A stretch of DNA of 56,286 bases. Origin: Selenomonadaceae bacterium (GTDB taxonomy: Bacteria; Bacillota; Negativicutes; Selenomonadales; Selenomonadaceae). This document shows, piece after piece, positions 1 to 8,350 of this stretch. The notes under the pieces are model-generated. The model was not told the origin of the DNA. It did no database searches and was given only the letters and a program-made list of their open reading frames with translations. Positions within the stretch are counted from its first letter, which is position 1, and every line of letters starts with the position of its first letter. The stretch covers positions 1-56,286 of the forward strand of contig JAFSOQ010000077.1 in NCBI GenBank assembly GCA_017446845.1, written 5' to 3'. The position numbers and the translations under genes are program-made.

Positions 1-165
1 AAAGGTAAGAGGGGTCAATCTTTCAAGTACGAGTTCGAGACTCAAGGAGAGTACGACCTTTCTCTTTCCGCTATGTCAATTATACTTACGTATACATTAA
101 CATCAATTTGTTTTTGTCTTTTAAATTTATTATATAAGGAGCATTCAAAAGACCGGAAAAGATAA
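1..165 (+). CDS. 3' end of an upstream gene (partial, uncertain)
   Basis: Frame 1 is open from the first base of the window to a TAA at 163-165, about 54 codons. The translation starts with a charged stretch (KGKRGQSFKYEFETQ) and ends with a hydrophobic segment of about 20 residues and a basic tail (KEHSKDRKR), so it could be the C-terminus of a membrane-associated protein. I do not recognise it. It overlaps the AT-rich region in front of the helicase, so it may equally be a chance open frame. Only sequence to the left of the window can decide. Confidence 0.3.
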   Translation, partial: KGKRGQSFKYEFETQGEYDLSLSAMSIILTYTLTSICFCLLNLLYKEHSKDRKR

Positions 166-176
166 CCGTTGCCGAT

Positions 177-2459
177 ATGGCGGATGATTATGACACAAGT
201 TCTTACGGTGCAAAAGAAGTCATCGATTTTTTTAAAATCCCTTTGAAGCCGCCGGCACCGAATATGTCAAGTAATCTTACGCCCGAAGAAAAACGCCTTA
301 TCAACATGGGCAAAAAGTTGGAAGAATGGAAAGCAAAAGGTTTCGATGCCGACAGGATTGATAAACTCATTAACAAAATTATAAATCCTCCCCAAAAACC
401 TAAGCCCATAGGTAAAAAACTTACTCCGGATATAATTCACGATTCCGATTCCGCTACGATGCCTTTCATTAAACCTCCCGATGTATTTAAGCCGGACGAT
501 AACCCCGACGCCGATGACTTCCTGCCCGCTGTTATCGATTACAGCAAGGAATTGGAAAAGATTAAAGAGAAAAGCGCAAACGAACAAGAAAAAATTAAAC
601 AGCTCGAAGAACTCCAGCAAAAACTCCTCGCCACAAAATATTCTTTCGGCTGGTTCAAGGCACTCTTGGATTTGGAAATTTTCTACAGCAACGAAAACAA
701 AAGCAACAGCAAAGAAATTTCTATCAGCTTCAGGCGTGTTGAATTCGACACGGGCACTCAACGCACGCTTATTTTAAAATATCCGAATCGTGACATTCCG
801 CAATTCATGGAAGAGTTGGAAAATATTGAACTCGTCTTGTACATCGCTGACAATATAAAGAAAGTTGAAATTGAAGTCGCTGCCGTCCGCAACTATACTT
901 TAAGCGTAAAACTCAAGGATAATTACAAACTCAACAACATAAATTTAAATGACGTTGTTGAGGCGACAATAACGGCCAACAATCCCGTCTTCCTGCTTGA
1001 AGAATTACGCGAACAATTTCATAAGCTCGACTTGCCCGACGATTACGATATGCGAGAAAATCTTTGTGACAATATCGAATTTGTCTTCGGACCGCCCGGC
1101 ACCGGCAAGACGCACAATTTGGCACAAAAAATTATCGCGCTGATGAGTGAGCGAGAAAATAAAAAAATCCTCGTATTAACTCCGACGAACAAGGCCGCAG
1201 ACGTTATCGTCAACAAAATAATCGAACTCGACACTGATAAAGCTTATAAGAATTGGCTTTTGCGTTTCGGCACGACAAAGGATGAGAATATCGAAAAGAA
1301 CGGCGTCTTCCAAGATAAAACTTTTGACATTCATTCAAAACGGAAAAACGTCACGGTAACGACAATAGCCCGCTTTCCCTACGATTTCTTCATGCCGAAC
1401 GGACAGAGAATTTATTTGCGGGAAATGGATTGGGATTATATCATAATTGACGAAGCATCAATGATTATGCTCGTGCAAATCCTCTTGCCGCTTTACAAAA
1501 AAACGCCGAAAAAATTCATCATAGCGGGTGACCCGTTCCAAATTGAGCCGGTGACAAAAGCTGATCATTGGAAGGACGAAAACATTTACACTTTAGTCAA
1601 ACTGAAGTCTTTCGATAATCCAAAGACCGGTCCACATGATTATCCTGTCGAGACTTTGAAGACCCAATATCGCAGCGTGCCTGCCATAGGAAATATTTTC
1701 AGTAACTTTGCTTACGGCGGGATTTTAAAACATGCTCGTCAAAATTCTGCTCAGCGTCCGCTCAATATTGATGATTGGCTTGACGTGCGTGCGCTGAACA
1801 TAATCAAATTTCCCGTCAGCAAATACGAGAGCATTTATCGCTCGCGCTATCTCAACGGAACGTCGTCGTATCAAATTTACTCTGCGCTGTTCATTTTTGA
1901 ATTCGTCAAGAGTTTGAGTCAAAGGCTTAAAAAAAGTAAACCCGACGACAAAAAATTTTCTGTCGGGATTATCGCGCCTTATCGTGCTCAAGCGAATTTG
2001 ATTGAAAAATTATTTATGTCGGTCGAACGTTTCGACGATACAGATATTCTGGTCGGCACCGTTCACACCTTCCAAGGCGACGAATGCGATATTTTATTTG
2101 CCGTCTTCAACACGCCGCCCGGAATTTCTTCTTCGCCCAACATGTTTTTGAATCGCTTGAACATAGTCAACGTGGCGATAAGTCGTGCGCGCGATTATCT
2201 TTTCCTGGTCATGCCCGATGATGATACGGATAAGATTGAAAATCTGAAACTTGTAAACTATGTTAAGGCACTCTTTAGGAAAGAAGGCTACGGGGAATTT
2301 TCCTCGCATGACATTGAGGAGCTGATTTTCGGTGAATCGAATTACATTGAGGAAAAATCTTTTTCAACGGGGCACCAAAATGTAAACGTCTACACTTTGC
2401 CCGAACATCGTTATGAAATTCGCACTGAAGACCACGCCGTTGATGTTCAGTGGCATTGA
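177..2459 (+). CDS. Superfamily 1 DNA/RNA helicase (UPF1/IGHMBP2-like, AAA_11/AAA_12)
   Basis: Probable ATP-dependent helicase of the UPF1-like SF1B group. The first ~280 residues are a charged, partly coiled-coil domain I cannot assign. The motor follows: Walker A GPPGTGKT at residues 305-312, Walker B IIIDEAS near 424, GDPFQIEPV near 450 (motif III), HTFQGDECDI near 629 (motif V) and VAISRARDY near 665 (motif VI). The last ~70 residues are unassigned. All motor motifs are intact. The start is uncertain: an AAGGAG at 136-141 lies ~35 nt before the ATG at 177 and there is no good ribosome site closer, so a non-standard start a few codons upstream is possible. A terminator follows directly, so it is not cotranscribed with dnaX. 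Substrate and role (repair, RNA processing or defence) cannot be told from this window. Confidence 0.85.
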   Translation: MADDYDTSSYGAKEVIDFFKIPLKPPAPNMSSNLTPEEKRLINMGKKLEEWKAKGFDADRIDKLINKIINPPQKPKPIGKKLTPDIIHDSDSATMPFIKPPDVFKPDDNPDADDFLPAVIDYSKELEKIKEKSANEQEKIKQLEELQQKLLATKYSFGWFKALLDLEIFYSNENKSNSKEISISFRRVEFDTGTQRTLILKYPNRDIPQFMEELENIELVLYIADNIKKVEIEVAAVRNYTLSVKLKDNYKLNNINLNDVVEATITANNPVFLLEELREQFHKLDLPDDYDMRENLCDNIEFVFGPPGTGKTHNLAQKIIALMSERENKKILVLTPTNKAADVIVNKIIELDTDKAYKNWLLRFGTTKDENIEKNGVFQDKTFDIHSKRKNVTVTTIARFPYDFFMPNGQRIYLREMDWDYIIIDEASMIMLVQILLPLYKKTPKKFIIAGDPFQIEPVTKADHWKDENIYTLVKLKSFDNPKTGPHDYPVETLKTQYRSVPAIGNIFSNFAYGGILKHARQNSAQRPLNIDDWLDVRALNIIKFPVSKYESIYRSRYLNGTSSYQIYSALFIFEFVKSLSQRLKKSKPDDKKFSVGIIAPYRAQANLIEKLFMSVERFDDTDILVGTVHTFQGDECDILFAVFNTPPGISSSPNMFLNRLNIVNVAISRARDYLFLVMPDDDTDKIENLKLVNYVKALFRKEGYGEFSSHDIEELIFGESNYIEEKSFSTGHQNVNVYTLPEHRYEIRTEDHAVDVQWH

Positions 2460-2473
2460 ATTTCATTAAAATA

Positions 2474-2503
2474 AATCCTCGGCATTTGCTTGAGGATTTT
2501 TTT
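2474..2503 (+). terminator. Intrinsic terminator after the helicase gene
   Basis: ATCCTC (2475-2480) pairs with GAGGAT (2492-2497) and is followed by a run of T. It lies 15 nt after the helicase stop. Confidence 0.75.
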
Positions 2504-2504
2504 G

Positions 2505-2533
2505 TTGACGTTCGGAAGTCTCTTTTGTAAAAT
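2505..2533 (+). promoter_or_regulatory. Sigma-A-type promoter for dnaX-ybaB-recR
   Basis: TTGACG (2505-2510), a 17-nt spacer and TAAAAT (2528-2533). It starts just after the helicase terminator and ~65 nt before the dnaX ATG, so it is the likely promoter of the dnaX group. Confidence 0.6.
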
Positions 2534-2570
2534 CTTGCGCAGGATTTATCAAGGAAAAAATCTAATCGCT

Positions 2571-2595
2571 AAAAATCGACCGAAGGGAGATTTTT
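2571..2595 (+). promoter_or_regulatory. Shine-Dalgarno hairpin repeat, copy 1 (dnaX)
   Basis: AAAAATC (2571-2577) can pair with GATTTTT (2589-2595), leaving the loop GACCGAAGGGA, which carries the Shine-Dalgarno. The dnaX ATG is at 2597. The same motif precedes ybaB, recR, der and the hsp70-like gene. Confidence 0.6.
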
Positions 2596-2596
2596 C

Positions 2597-4051
2597 ATGG
2601 CATACGAGGCACTTTATACACGCGGACGCCCGAAAACACTGTCGCAACTCGTCGGGCAGGAGCACATCTCGAACGCTTTGGCGCGGGCAATTTCAAGCAA
2701 CAGACTTTCGCACGCCTATCTTTTGGTCGGCACGCGCGGCACCGGCAAAACTTCCACGGCGCGACTTTTATCCAAAGCGATGAATTGCGAACGAGTTCAC
2801 GACGCGCAAACTTCGGGACGCGCACTCGACAGAAAAGAAATCCCTTGCAATAAATGCGACTCTTGTCAGAATTTTGATTCGTCGCCCGACAATGTGGAAT
2901 TCGACGCGGCGTCCAATCGTTCGGTCGAGGACGTGACCAGACTTTTATCGACGGCTTATCTTGCGCCGCTGAGAGCACGCGTAAAAACTTTCATAATCGA
3001 CGAAGTTCACATGTTGTCATTCGAAGCGGTCAATTCGATTTTGAAATTAATCGAGGAGCCGCCGCCTAACGTGGCATTTTTTTTGGCGACGACCGAATTA
3101 AATAAAGTTCCCATGACAATTCGTTCGCGCTGCCAAGTTTTAAATTTCCGCTTGATACCGCAGACGACAATCGCGCCGTATCTTTTGACGTTGGCAAGAC
3201 GATTGAAAGTCACCTTGCACGAAGACGCCGCAAAAAAAATTGCGCGGCTGGCGGAAGGTTCCATGCGCGACGCTTTGACTTATCTTGACCAATGTTATGC
3301 CATGTCGGACAAAGAAATTACGCTCGACAACGTAAATGAAACTCTGGGGCTTATCTCCGACGAAAATCTTGACGACATAATTTCTGCCGTAAAAGCTAAG
3401 GACAGGGCAGCGGTCGGCAAGGCGATAACTCGCGCATTTCGTTCGGGCTTGGCGGCAAATGTAATCGCCGAATCTTTAATCACGCGCCTGAGGGATATTG
3501 AATTCGACATGCTCGACCGCAACGAAAAAAATTTTGCCGAACTTGATAAAATAATTGACGCATTGCGAACGGCGACGGGCGAAATGTACGGCTCCGGCAT
3601 TCCCGATATTATTTTGGAAATGGCGTTGATGAAACTCGTCGCGCCCGTTCAAAATTTTGTTGCGACGCCGTTGCCCGTCGTTCAAACTTCTGCGCCGAGT
3701 AAAAATCTTGACGAGGGACGAAAAATTTTTTATGATGTTGTAAATTTTTTAAGCGCGGAAGATAGAACCGTTACAGCGACGACAGATGCAGCGGCAGTTA
3801 CGAATTTTGCGGACGATACGTTGACTTTGGTTTTCAGGTCGGACGCATTGGCGAATGTCTTCAAAAAGAATCAGCGACAATTTGAACAGGCAGCCGCGCA
3901 GGTTGCAGGACGAGCGATAAAATTTTCAGTCGTCGTCGATGTAAATTTGCCGCCGCCCGTACTAAATAAAATGTCGGAGCCGTATCGCTCCAATCTTGTC
4001 GGCGCAATGAAAATTTTCAACGCTACCGACGCTACCAAGGTTAGTGATTAG
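2597..4051 (+). CDS. dnaX: DNA polymerase III subunit gamma/tau
   Basis: Clamp-loader ATPase subunit that assembles beta-clamp loading at the replication fork. Walker A GTRGTGKT is at residues 45-52, the four zinc-binding cysteines at 64, 84, 87 and 90, and Walker B IIDEVHML near 133; domain III follows. At 484 residues it is near the length of a gamma form and lacks the long basic tail of tau in E. coli, though short DnaX proteins are common in Firmicutes. The start is fixed by the GAAGGGAG just upstream. It heads the conserved cluster dnaX-ybaB-recR. The last codons and the TAG fall inside a GTGATTA heptamer array, so the tail VSD is repeat-encoded. Confidence 0.95.
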   Translation: MAYEALYTRGRPKTLSQLVGQEHISNALARAISSNRLSHAYLLVGTRGTGKTSTARLLSKAMNCERVHDAQTSGRALDRKEIPCNKCDSCQNFDSSPDNVEFDAASNRSVEDVTRLLSTAYLAPLRARVKTFIIDEVHMLSFEAVNSILKLIEEPPPNVAFFLATTELNKVPMTIRSRCQVLNFRLIPQTTIAPYLLTLARRLKVTLHEDAAKKIARLAEGSMRDALTYLDQCYAMSDKEITLDNVNETLGLISDENLDDIISAVKAKDRAAVGKAITRAFRSGLAANVIAESLITRLRDIEFDMLDRNEKNFAELDKIIDALRTATGEMYGSGIPDIILEMALMKLVAPVQNFVATPLPVVQTSAPSKNLDEGRKIFYDVVNFLSAEDRTVTATTDAAAVTNFADDTLTLVFRSDALANVFKKNQRQFEQAAAQVAGRAIKFSVVVDVNLPPPVLNKMSEPYRSNLVGAMKIFNATDATKVSD

Positions 4052-4119
4052 CGGTTAGTGATTAGTGGTTAGGGGAAAAATTTTTCTAATCACTAATCAC
4101 CAATCACTAACCACTAAAA
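4041..4119. repeat. Heptamer array, locus 1 (GTGATTA type, inverted pair)
   Basis: About five 7-nt units related to GTGATTA (with GCGGTTA and GTGGTTA variants), the centre GGGGAAAAATTTTTC, then about five units in inverted orientation (CTAATCA). The whole can fold into a long hairpin. It provides the dnaX stop codon and ends at the ybaB ribosome-site hairpin. Confidence 0.85.
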
Positions 4120-4140
4120 ATCGACCGAAGGGAGATTTTT
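4116..4140 (+). promoter_or_regulatory. Shine-Dalgarno hairpin repeat, copy 2 (ybaB)
   Basis: Identical core to copy 1: AAAAATC and GATTTTT arms around GACCGAAGGGA. The ybaB ATG is at 4143. Confidence 0.6.
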
Positions 4141-4142
4141 TT

Positions 4143-4526
4143 ATGGCACAACAAGGTTTCGATTTGAACGCGATATTAAAGCAGGCGCAGGCTTTGCAAC
4201 GTTCTTTCGAGGAAAACAAAGCGCGACTTAAAAAAGAAACTGCCACGGCGCAAGTCGGAGGCGGCATGGTCAGCGCGACCGTCGACGGAGAAAAAGTCGT
4301 TAAGGAAATAAAAATCGCGCCCGAACTCGTGCAAGAAGGCGATGTCAACGCGATTGAAGATTTGGTAGTCAGCGCGGTCAATGCTGCCAACGCCGAGATT
4401 GATAAAAAGATTTCGGCGAACATGTCGGCATTTGCGGGCAATGCGCTCGGCGGACTCGGCGGCTTGGGCGACCTTGGCAACATGAATGACCTTATCGGCA
4501 AATTCCTCGGTGGAGGTAAGGCGTAA
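4143..4526 (+). CDS. ybaB: YbaB/EbfC family nucleoid-associated protein
   Basis: Small DNA-binding protein of 127 residues, the family that sits between dnaX and recR in many bacteria. Residues ~5-95 carry the family pattern: an N-terminal helix (LNAILKQAQALQRSF), the VGGGMVSATVDG strand region and a helix rich in Ala/Asn. The C-terminus is Gly-rich (GGLGGLGDLG). I chose ATG 4143 over the in-frame start at 4065 because the repeat-borne Shine-Dalgarno lies just before it and the longer version would translate the heptamer array. The TAA is followed at once by GTGATTA units. Confidence 0.92.
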   Translation: MAQQGFDLNAILKQAQALQRSFEENKARLKKETATAQVGGGMVSATVDGEKVVKEIKIAPELVQEGDVNAIEDLVVSAVNAANAEIDKKISANMSAFAGNALGGLGGLGDLGNMNDLIGKFLGGGKA

Positions 4527-4545
4527 GTGATTAGTGATTAGTTGT
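4524..4545. repeat. Heptamer array, locus 2a (GTGATTA, short)
   Basis: Two GTGATTA units immediately after the ybaB stop codon; part of the repeat-filled 228-nt gap before recR. Confidence 0.6.
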
Positions 4546-4599
4546 GTTGAATAAATCGAAAATAATCCGGAAATCAGAGCTCGCCACGGACTTCTATCA

Positions 4600-4677
4600 G
4601 TTAGGAGTGAGGAGTTAGGATTTAGGAGTTAGGAGTTAGGGGTTTTTCTCTAAATCCTAAATCCTAAATCCTAACTG
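4600..4677. repeat. Heptamer array, locus 2b (TTAGGAG / TAAATCC inverted pair)
   Basis: Begins TATCAGTTAGGAGT, runs through TTAGGAG-type units, has the centre GGTTTTTCTC and continues as TAAATCC units in the opposite sense. Nearly the same order of units and the same centre occur at 17680-17760, so the two loci share a common origin. Confidence 0.85.
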
Positions 4678-4706
4678 AATCAACACTCTCTAGAAAAATT
4701 TTTTTC

Positions 4707-4730
4707 CTAATCAATAAATACTAATCACTG
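4707..4730. repeat. Heptamer remnant, locus 2c
   Basis: Degenerate CTAATCA-type units directly before the recR ribosome-site hairpin. Confidence 0.45.
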
Positions 4731-4754
4731 AAATCGACCGCAAGGGAGATTTTT
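4731..4754 (+). promoter_or_regulatory. Shine-Dalgarno hairpin repeat, copy 3 (recR)
   Basis: AAATC (4731-4735) and GATTT flank the loop GACCGCAAGGGA with the Shine-Dalgarno. The recR ATG is at 4755. Confidence 0.55.
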
Positions 4755-5354
4755 ATGAGTTCAAAAGCTATGACGGCTCTTGTTGAGTCGCTTACAAAAT
4801 TGCCGGGCGTCGGTGTGAAAACTGCCGCTCGGCTTGCTTATCATATCGCGGCGATGAAATCCGATGACGTGGAAAATTTGGCGGCGGCAATTCGTTCCGT
4901 CAAGTTGGACACTCACGCCTGCGAAATTTGTTTCAACACGATTGACGCAGATAAAAATATTTGCGACATCTGCGCCTCGGATAAGCGCGACGGAAAAATT
5001 ATTTGCGTCGTCAAAGATGCCAAAGACCTCGACGCCATAGAACGCGCCGGCACTTTCGACGGGAAATATCACGTGACGGGCGGTTTAATTTCTCCTTTGG
5101 CGGGTGTCTCGCAAAATGATATTCGATTGCGCGAACTTATACAGCGCGTTAAAGATGATAACGTTGAGGAAATTATAATCGCGTTCGAGCCGACGGTTGA
5201 GGGCGATGCCACGTCGCTTTTTATCGCGCGGCTTTTAAATCCCGTCGGAGTCAAAGTTACAAAACTTGCGCGAGGTTTGGCAGTCGGCGCGGACTTCGCC
5301 GGAACTGATTCTTTGACAATCGCCAAGGCAATAGAAAATCGCGTACCCGTTTGA
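4755..5354 (+). CDS. recR: Recombination mediator RecR
   Basis: RecFOR-pathway protein of 199 residues that loads RecA at gaps. An N-terminal helix-hairpin-helix (LPGVGVKTAARLAY) is followed by the zinc finger with Cys 56, 59, 70 and 73, then a Toprim domain (ICVVKDAKDLDAIERAG, then FEPTVEGDATSLFIAR) and the C-terminal Walker-like end (RGLAVGADFAGTDSLTIAKAI). Length and domain order are typical. Third gene of the dnaX-ybaB-recR cluster, separated from ybaB by 228 nt of repeats, which may affect its expression. Confidence 0.96.
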   Translation: MSSKAMTALVESLTKLPGVGVKTAARLAYHIAAMKSDDVENLAAAIRSVKLDTHACEICFNTIDADKNICDICASDKRDGKIICVVKDAKDLDAIERAGTFDGKYHVTGGLISPLAGVSQNDIRLRELIQRVKDDNVEEIIIAFEPTVEGDATSLFIARLLNPVGVKVTKLARGLAVGADFAGTDSLTIAKAIENRVPV

Positions 5355-5417
5355 AAAGCAGTTAGGAATTTTTTCCGGTCTGCAGTCCCCGCTTCCATAA
5401 TTTTGGGGTGATTGCTT

Positions 5418-6116
5418 ATGAAAATTTTATTCGCTTGCGATTTGGACAACACGCTGATTCATTCTTATAAAAAACGCCGCGCGGATGACGTTTGCATTGA
5501 ACACTACGAAGGGCGCGAACAAAGTTTCACTTCGCCGAGAGTTTTGGATTTGTTGAAAAAAATTTCCGAGCAGATTTTATTTGTTCCCGTGACGACCCGT
5601 TCAATCGCTCAATACAGGAGAATTTTTTGGACAGAAAATTTTTCGCCAAAATTTGCAGTCGTCGCGAACGGGGCATTTGTTTTGGACGGCGAGCGACAAG
5701 AAAATTTTTTGCGAGAATTTGTCACGCCTTATAAAGAAGAATTAAAAATTCAACTTGAGGCGACGGATAAAAATATTTTCACGACAAGGAAAATCGTTGA
5801 CGAGAGTTTTTTATTTTTAAAATGCCGAGATGACATTGACGCCGAAAAAATTTCTTTCGACACGAATTTAATCGTTCAACATTTCGGTCAAAAAATTTAT
5901 CTCTTCCCGCCGAAACTCAACAAGGGCGAAGCGGTAAAGTTGCTGATAAAAAAATTTTCGGCGGAAAAAATTATTGCGGCGGGCGACAGTGAAATTGATT
6001 TGCCAATGCTGGAGCTTGCCGACGTTGCATTTGCTCCGAAAAATCTTTGTAAAAAAAATTTCGTTGCATTCTCTTCTGCAGAAGAATTTTTGCAACGAGT
6101 TGAAAAAATTTTTTGA
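5418..6116 (+). CDS. HAD-superfamily phosphatase (Cof/sucrose-phosphatase-like)
   Basis: Putative phosphohydrolase of 232 residues. HAD motif I is DLDNTLIHS, motif II is VPVTTRS, a conserved Lys region lies before GEAVKLLI, and motif IV is GDSEIDLPML. The cap between motifs II and III suggests the class IIB (Cof-type) group, which acts on sugar phosphates or similar small metabolites; the substrate cannot be read. ATG 5418 is preferred over the in-frame TTG at 5412 because the GGGGTG ribosome site at 5405-5410 has proper spacing only to the ATG. It lies 63 nt after recR in the same direction and converges on the NYN gene. Confidence 0.8.
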   Translation: MKILFACDLDNTLIHSYKKRRADDVCIEHYEGREQSFTSPRVLDLLKKISEQILFVPVTTRSIAQYRRIFWTENFSPKFAVVANGAFVLDGERQENFLREFVTPYKEELKIQLEATDKNIFTTRKIVDESFLFLKCRDDIDAEKISFDTNLIVQHFGQKIYLFPPKLNKGEAVKLLIKKFSAEKIIAAGDSEIDLPMLELADVAFAPKNLCKKNFVAFSSAEEFLQRVEKIF

Positions 6117-6173
6117 GGAACGTGTAACAAAATCGCTTTTAATTTTTTTTACCATTAGCCAAAATATTTTGCG

Positions 6174-7871
6174 TCAAAGGCAACGATAGTAAATGTTCGT
6201 TCCAAATTTTTTGACGTCATAAATTTTCGGGAAGTCGGAAACAAATTTGCTCCACGAACTGTACCCGAAATTTTTTATATCGAGATTTTTTTCGTGAGCT
6301 TTCATTCCCGCCCGATTAAGAGACGTGAAATCTTCCGGGTCATATAAATCCGTATAAGTTGCGGCAACTTCGCGCAAGACGTCATGAATGGGTTTAAACT
6401 TGTCAATCATTCGGCAACGGTAATAAGTAGCCGCGCCCATGCCTTTGACTTCGTAGAGTTCCGGAAAGGCAGAAATAAATTTACTTATCGAACTGTAGCC
6501 CGAATTTTTTATGGTGAGATTTTTTTTGCCCATATAATCTCCCGCGCGACTGAAATCCACAAAACCTTTTTCGTCGCCGTAGGTTTCAGCCGCCTCGTGC
6601 AAAGCGTCATGAATTTTTTGCAGTTTATCGGGCGTTCGACAACGATAAAAAATAACGCTGCCTTCGCTTTTAATTTCGTAGAGATTCGGAAAAGCGGCAA
6701 TGAAATTTTTTAACGTGCCGTATTCCCAATTTTTTACGTCGAGATTTTTTTTGCTCATGCCTTCGCCCGCGCGAGTTAATTCCGTGAAACCCGAATCATC
6801 ACGGTAAGTTTTGGCTGCCCCGCGCAGGACTTCATGCACTTGCCGAATTTCGCGGGCGGTCGGAACTCCGAGACAACGATAAGAATTTTCCTTAACTTCA
6901 TAAAGAAGAGGAAACGCGGCAATGAAATTTTTTAACGCGCCACAGCCGAAATCTTTTATGTTGAAATTTTTTTGTATAAGGGCATTGCCCGCCTGCCCCA
7001 AATCGACAAAACCTTCGTCATCGCCGTAAGCTTTTGCCGTCTCGCGCAAAATGTCATGCACTTGCCGAATTTCGCGGGCGGTCGGAACTCCGAGACAACG
7101 ATAAGAATTTCCGGTAACTTCATAAAGATTCGGAAAGGCGGTCATAAATTCATACAGCGTGCCGTAGCCGAAATCTTTGACGGTAAAGCCGAGATTTTTG
7201 TCGCGCAAATTCAATCTTGCGTCAATGAGCGAAACAAAGCCCGTTTCGTCAGCGTGAGCTTTTGCGGTCTCGTGCAAGACGTCATGAATTGTTTGGATTT
7301 GACTGTCGATTATTGAAACGACTTTCGGATTGGCGACGGGCGAATCGGTTTCAGGTGTTTCCTCGTCGAACAAAGAAATTTGAACGGAAGAAATTTTTTC
7401 GGGCGCGGAAACTTTTTTCTTCGGCTCGGAAGAAATTTCAACTTCGGCGGCGTCAAGGTCAATGAATTCGTCGCAAGCAAGCCGAAAAGAATTCGCGGCA
7501 TGAGTATTTCCCATGCCGATAATTTTTATTCCGCCCTCGCGAAGACGAATGACCAGCGGAGTAAAATCGCTGTCGTTTGATACGAGCGCGAAAATTTCAG
7601 CTTTGCCGCCGTAGAGTACATCCATTGCGTCAATCACCAAGGACATATCGGTTGCATTTTTCCCCGCCACGAAGTCGAGTTGATGAACGGCGCGCAGAGA
7701 AAAATTTAAAATGCATTCGTTCCAACCGTGCAGAGAAGTTTTTTCCCAGTTGCCGTAAATGCGACGGATAAAAATTTCGCCGCGACTTTCAAGAGTGTCG
7801 ATAATTTGTTTGCCGAATCTCGCTGAAACGTTGTCTGCGTCGATGAACAGGGCGATTTTTTTTGCCGTCAT
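6174..7871 (-). CDS. NYN-domain (PIN-like) ribonuclease with five tandem OST-HTH/LOTUS repeats
   Basis: The N-terminal NYN/LabA-type domain spans residues ~5-140. Its acidic residues suit a metal-dependent RNase: D11 and D13 in DADN, D75 and D81 in ATDMSLVIDAM, D100 and D102 in SNDSDF. A ~45-residue linker follows. Then come five repeats of ~70-75 residues at ~190-260, 266-334, 340-411, 415-486 and 490-565. Each begins with a helix (IHDVLHETAK type), has GF in the middle, then KNL and FGYGTLxxFxxAFPxLYEV, and ends YRC. This matches the OST-HTH/LOTUS winged-helix family, which binds RNA in eukaryotic germ-line proteins. Bacterial NYN proteins usually carry one such domain. Probably cotranscribed with the small gene 10 nt upstream. 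RNA target unknown. Confidence 0.85.
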   Translation of the reverse strand: MTAKKIALFIDADNVSARFGKQIIDTLESRGEIFIRRIYGNWEKTSLHGWNECILNFSLRAVHQLDFVAGKNATDMSLVIDAMDVLYGGKAEIFALVSNDSDFTPLVIRLREGGIKIIGMGNTHAANSFRLACDEFIDLDAAEVEISSEPKKKVSAPEKISSVQISLFDEETPETDSPVANPKVVSIIDSQIQTIHDVLHETAKAHADETGFVSLIDARLNLRDKNLGFTVKDFGYGTLYEFMTAFPNLYEVTGNSYRCLGVPTAREIRQVHDILRETAKAYGDDEGFVDLGQAGNALIQKNFNIKDFGCGALKNFIAAFPLLYEVKENSYRCLGVPTAREIRQVHEVLRGAAKTYRDDSGFTELTRAGEGMSKKNLDVKNWEYGTLKNFIAAFPNLYEIKSEGSVIFYRCRTPDKLQKIHDALHEAAETYGDEKGFVDFSRAGDYMGKKNLTIKNSGYSSISKFISAFPELYEVKGMGAATYYRCRMIDKFKPIHDVLREVAATYTDLYDPEDFTSLNRAGMKAHEKNLDIKNFGYSSWSKFVSDFPKIYDVKKFGTNIYYRCL

Positions 7872-7880
7872 TTAAAAACC

Positions 7881-8156
7881 TCAGTAGCATTCAATCGAAC
7901 GAATTGCACCGAACTGAATAAAATTACTTGCCTCGACGGGGTCGCCCTCGGTTATCGCAAGTTCGACCGCTTTAAGATTTTCCGCCGCGATTTGAATTCG
8001 TTCCGCACCGTATTCTTCTTTTACCTTTTTCCAAAGATTTTTCCTCGAAGTCTTTGTATCCTTATAAACAGCGTGATTGTAGAAAATATTCATGGACGCT
8101 TCGCTTTTTGCGGCGTCGCAGTTAAAGAAAACAAAAACTTTGCCTGATTTGCTCAT
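7881..8156 (-). CDS. Hypothetical protein (91 aa) upstream of the NYN gene
   Basis: Not recognised. Starts at ATG 8156 after a GAAGGGAG ribosome site; an in-frame upstream extension to 8246 would run through the site and is less likely. The protein begins MSKSGKVFVFFNCD, has a basic helical middle (RKNLWKKVKEEYG) and ends with a helix-rich acidic region. No signal peptide or membrane segment. Its stop lies 10 nt before the NYN-LOTUS start, so the two genes are probably translated from one mRNA and may work together. Confidence 0.7.
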   Translation of the reverse strand: MSKSGKVFVFFNCDAAKSEASMNIFYNHAVYKDTKTSRKNLWKKVKEEYGAERIQIAAENLKAVELAITEGDPVEASNFIQFGAIRSIECY

Positions 8157-8233
8157 CAAGTAAAAACTCCCTTCAAAAATTTTTGATACCGCCGCATTAT
8201 AACCAATTTCCGCGTCAATGAAAAGTGTCTTAA

Positions 8234-8271
8234 GAAAAAATCCCACCGAGCGGTTCGACGGGATTTTTTTT
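8234..8271 (-). terminator. Intrinsic terminator of the RTX gene
   Basis: AAAAAATCCC and GGGATTTTTT arms around an ACCGAGCGGTTCGAC loop. It lies between the RTX stop and the next gene on the minus strand, and its symmetry allows action in both directions. Confidence 0.75.
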
Positions 8272-8272
8272 T

Positions 8273-8350
8273 TAGGAACCAGTAAATAGGAACCGGGAAC
8301 TAGCAGGAATGAGTTTTCTAGTTCCTAGTTCCTAGTTCCTTGTTCCTTAC
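8273..8350. repeat. Heptamer array, locus 3 (AGGAACC / TAGTTCC inverted pair)
   Basis: AGGAACC-type units, the centre GAATGAGTTTTC and four opposite units (TAGTTCC, TTGTTCC). It fills the space between the terminator and the RTX stop codon. Confidence 0.8.

Noticed and set aside
4600..4677. Heptamer arrays as a CRISPR array
   Set aside because: Units of 7 nt with no unique spacers and no cas genes; the period and inverted layout do not fit CRISPR.
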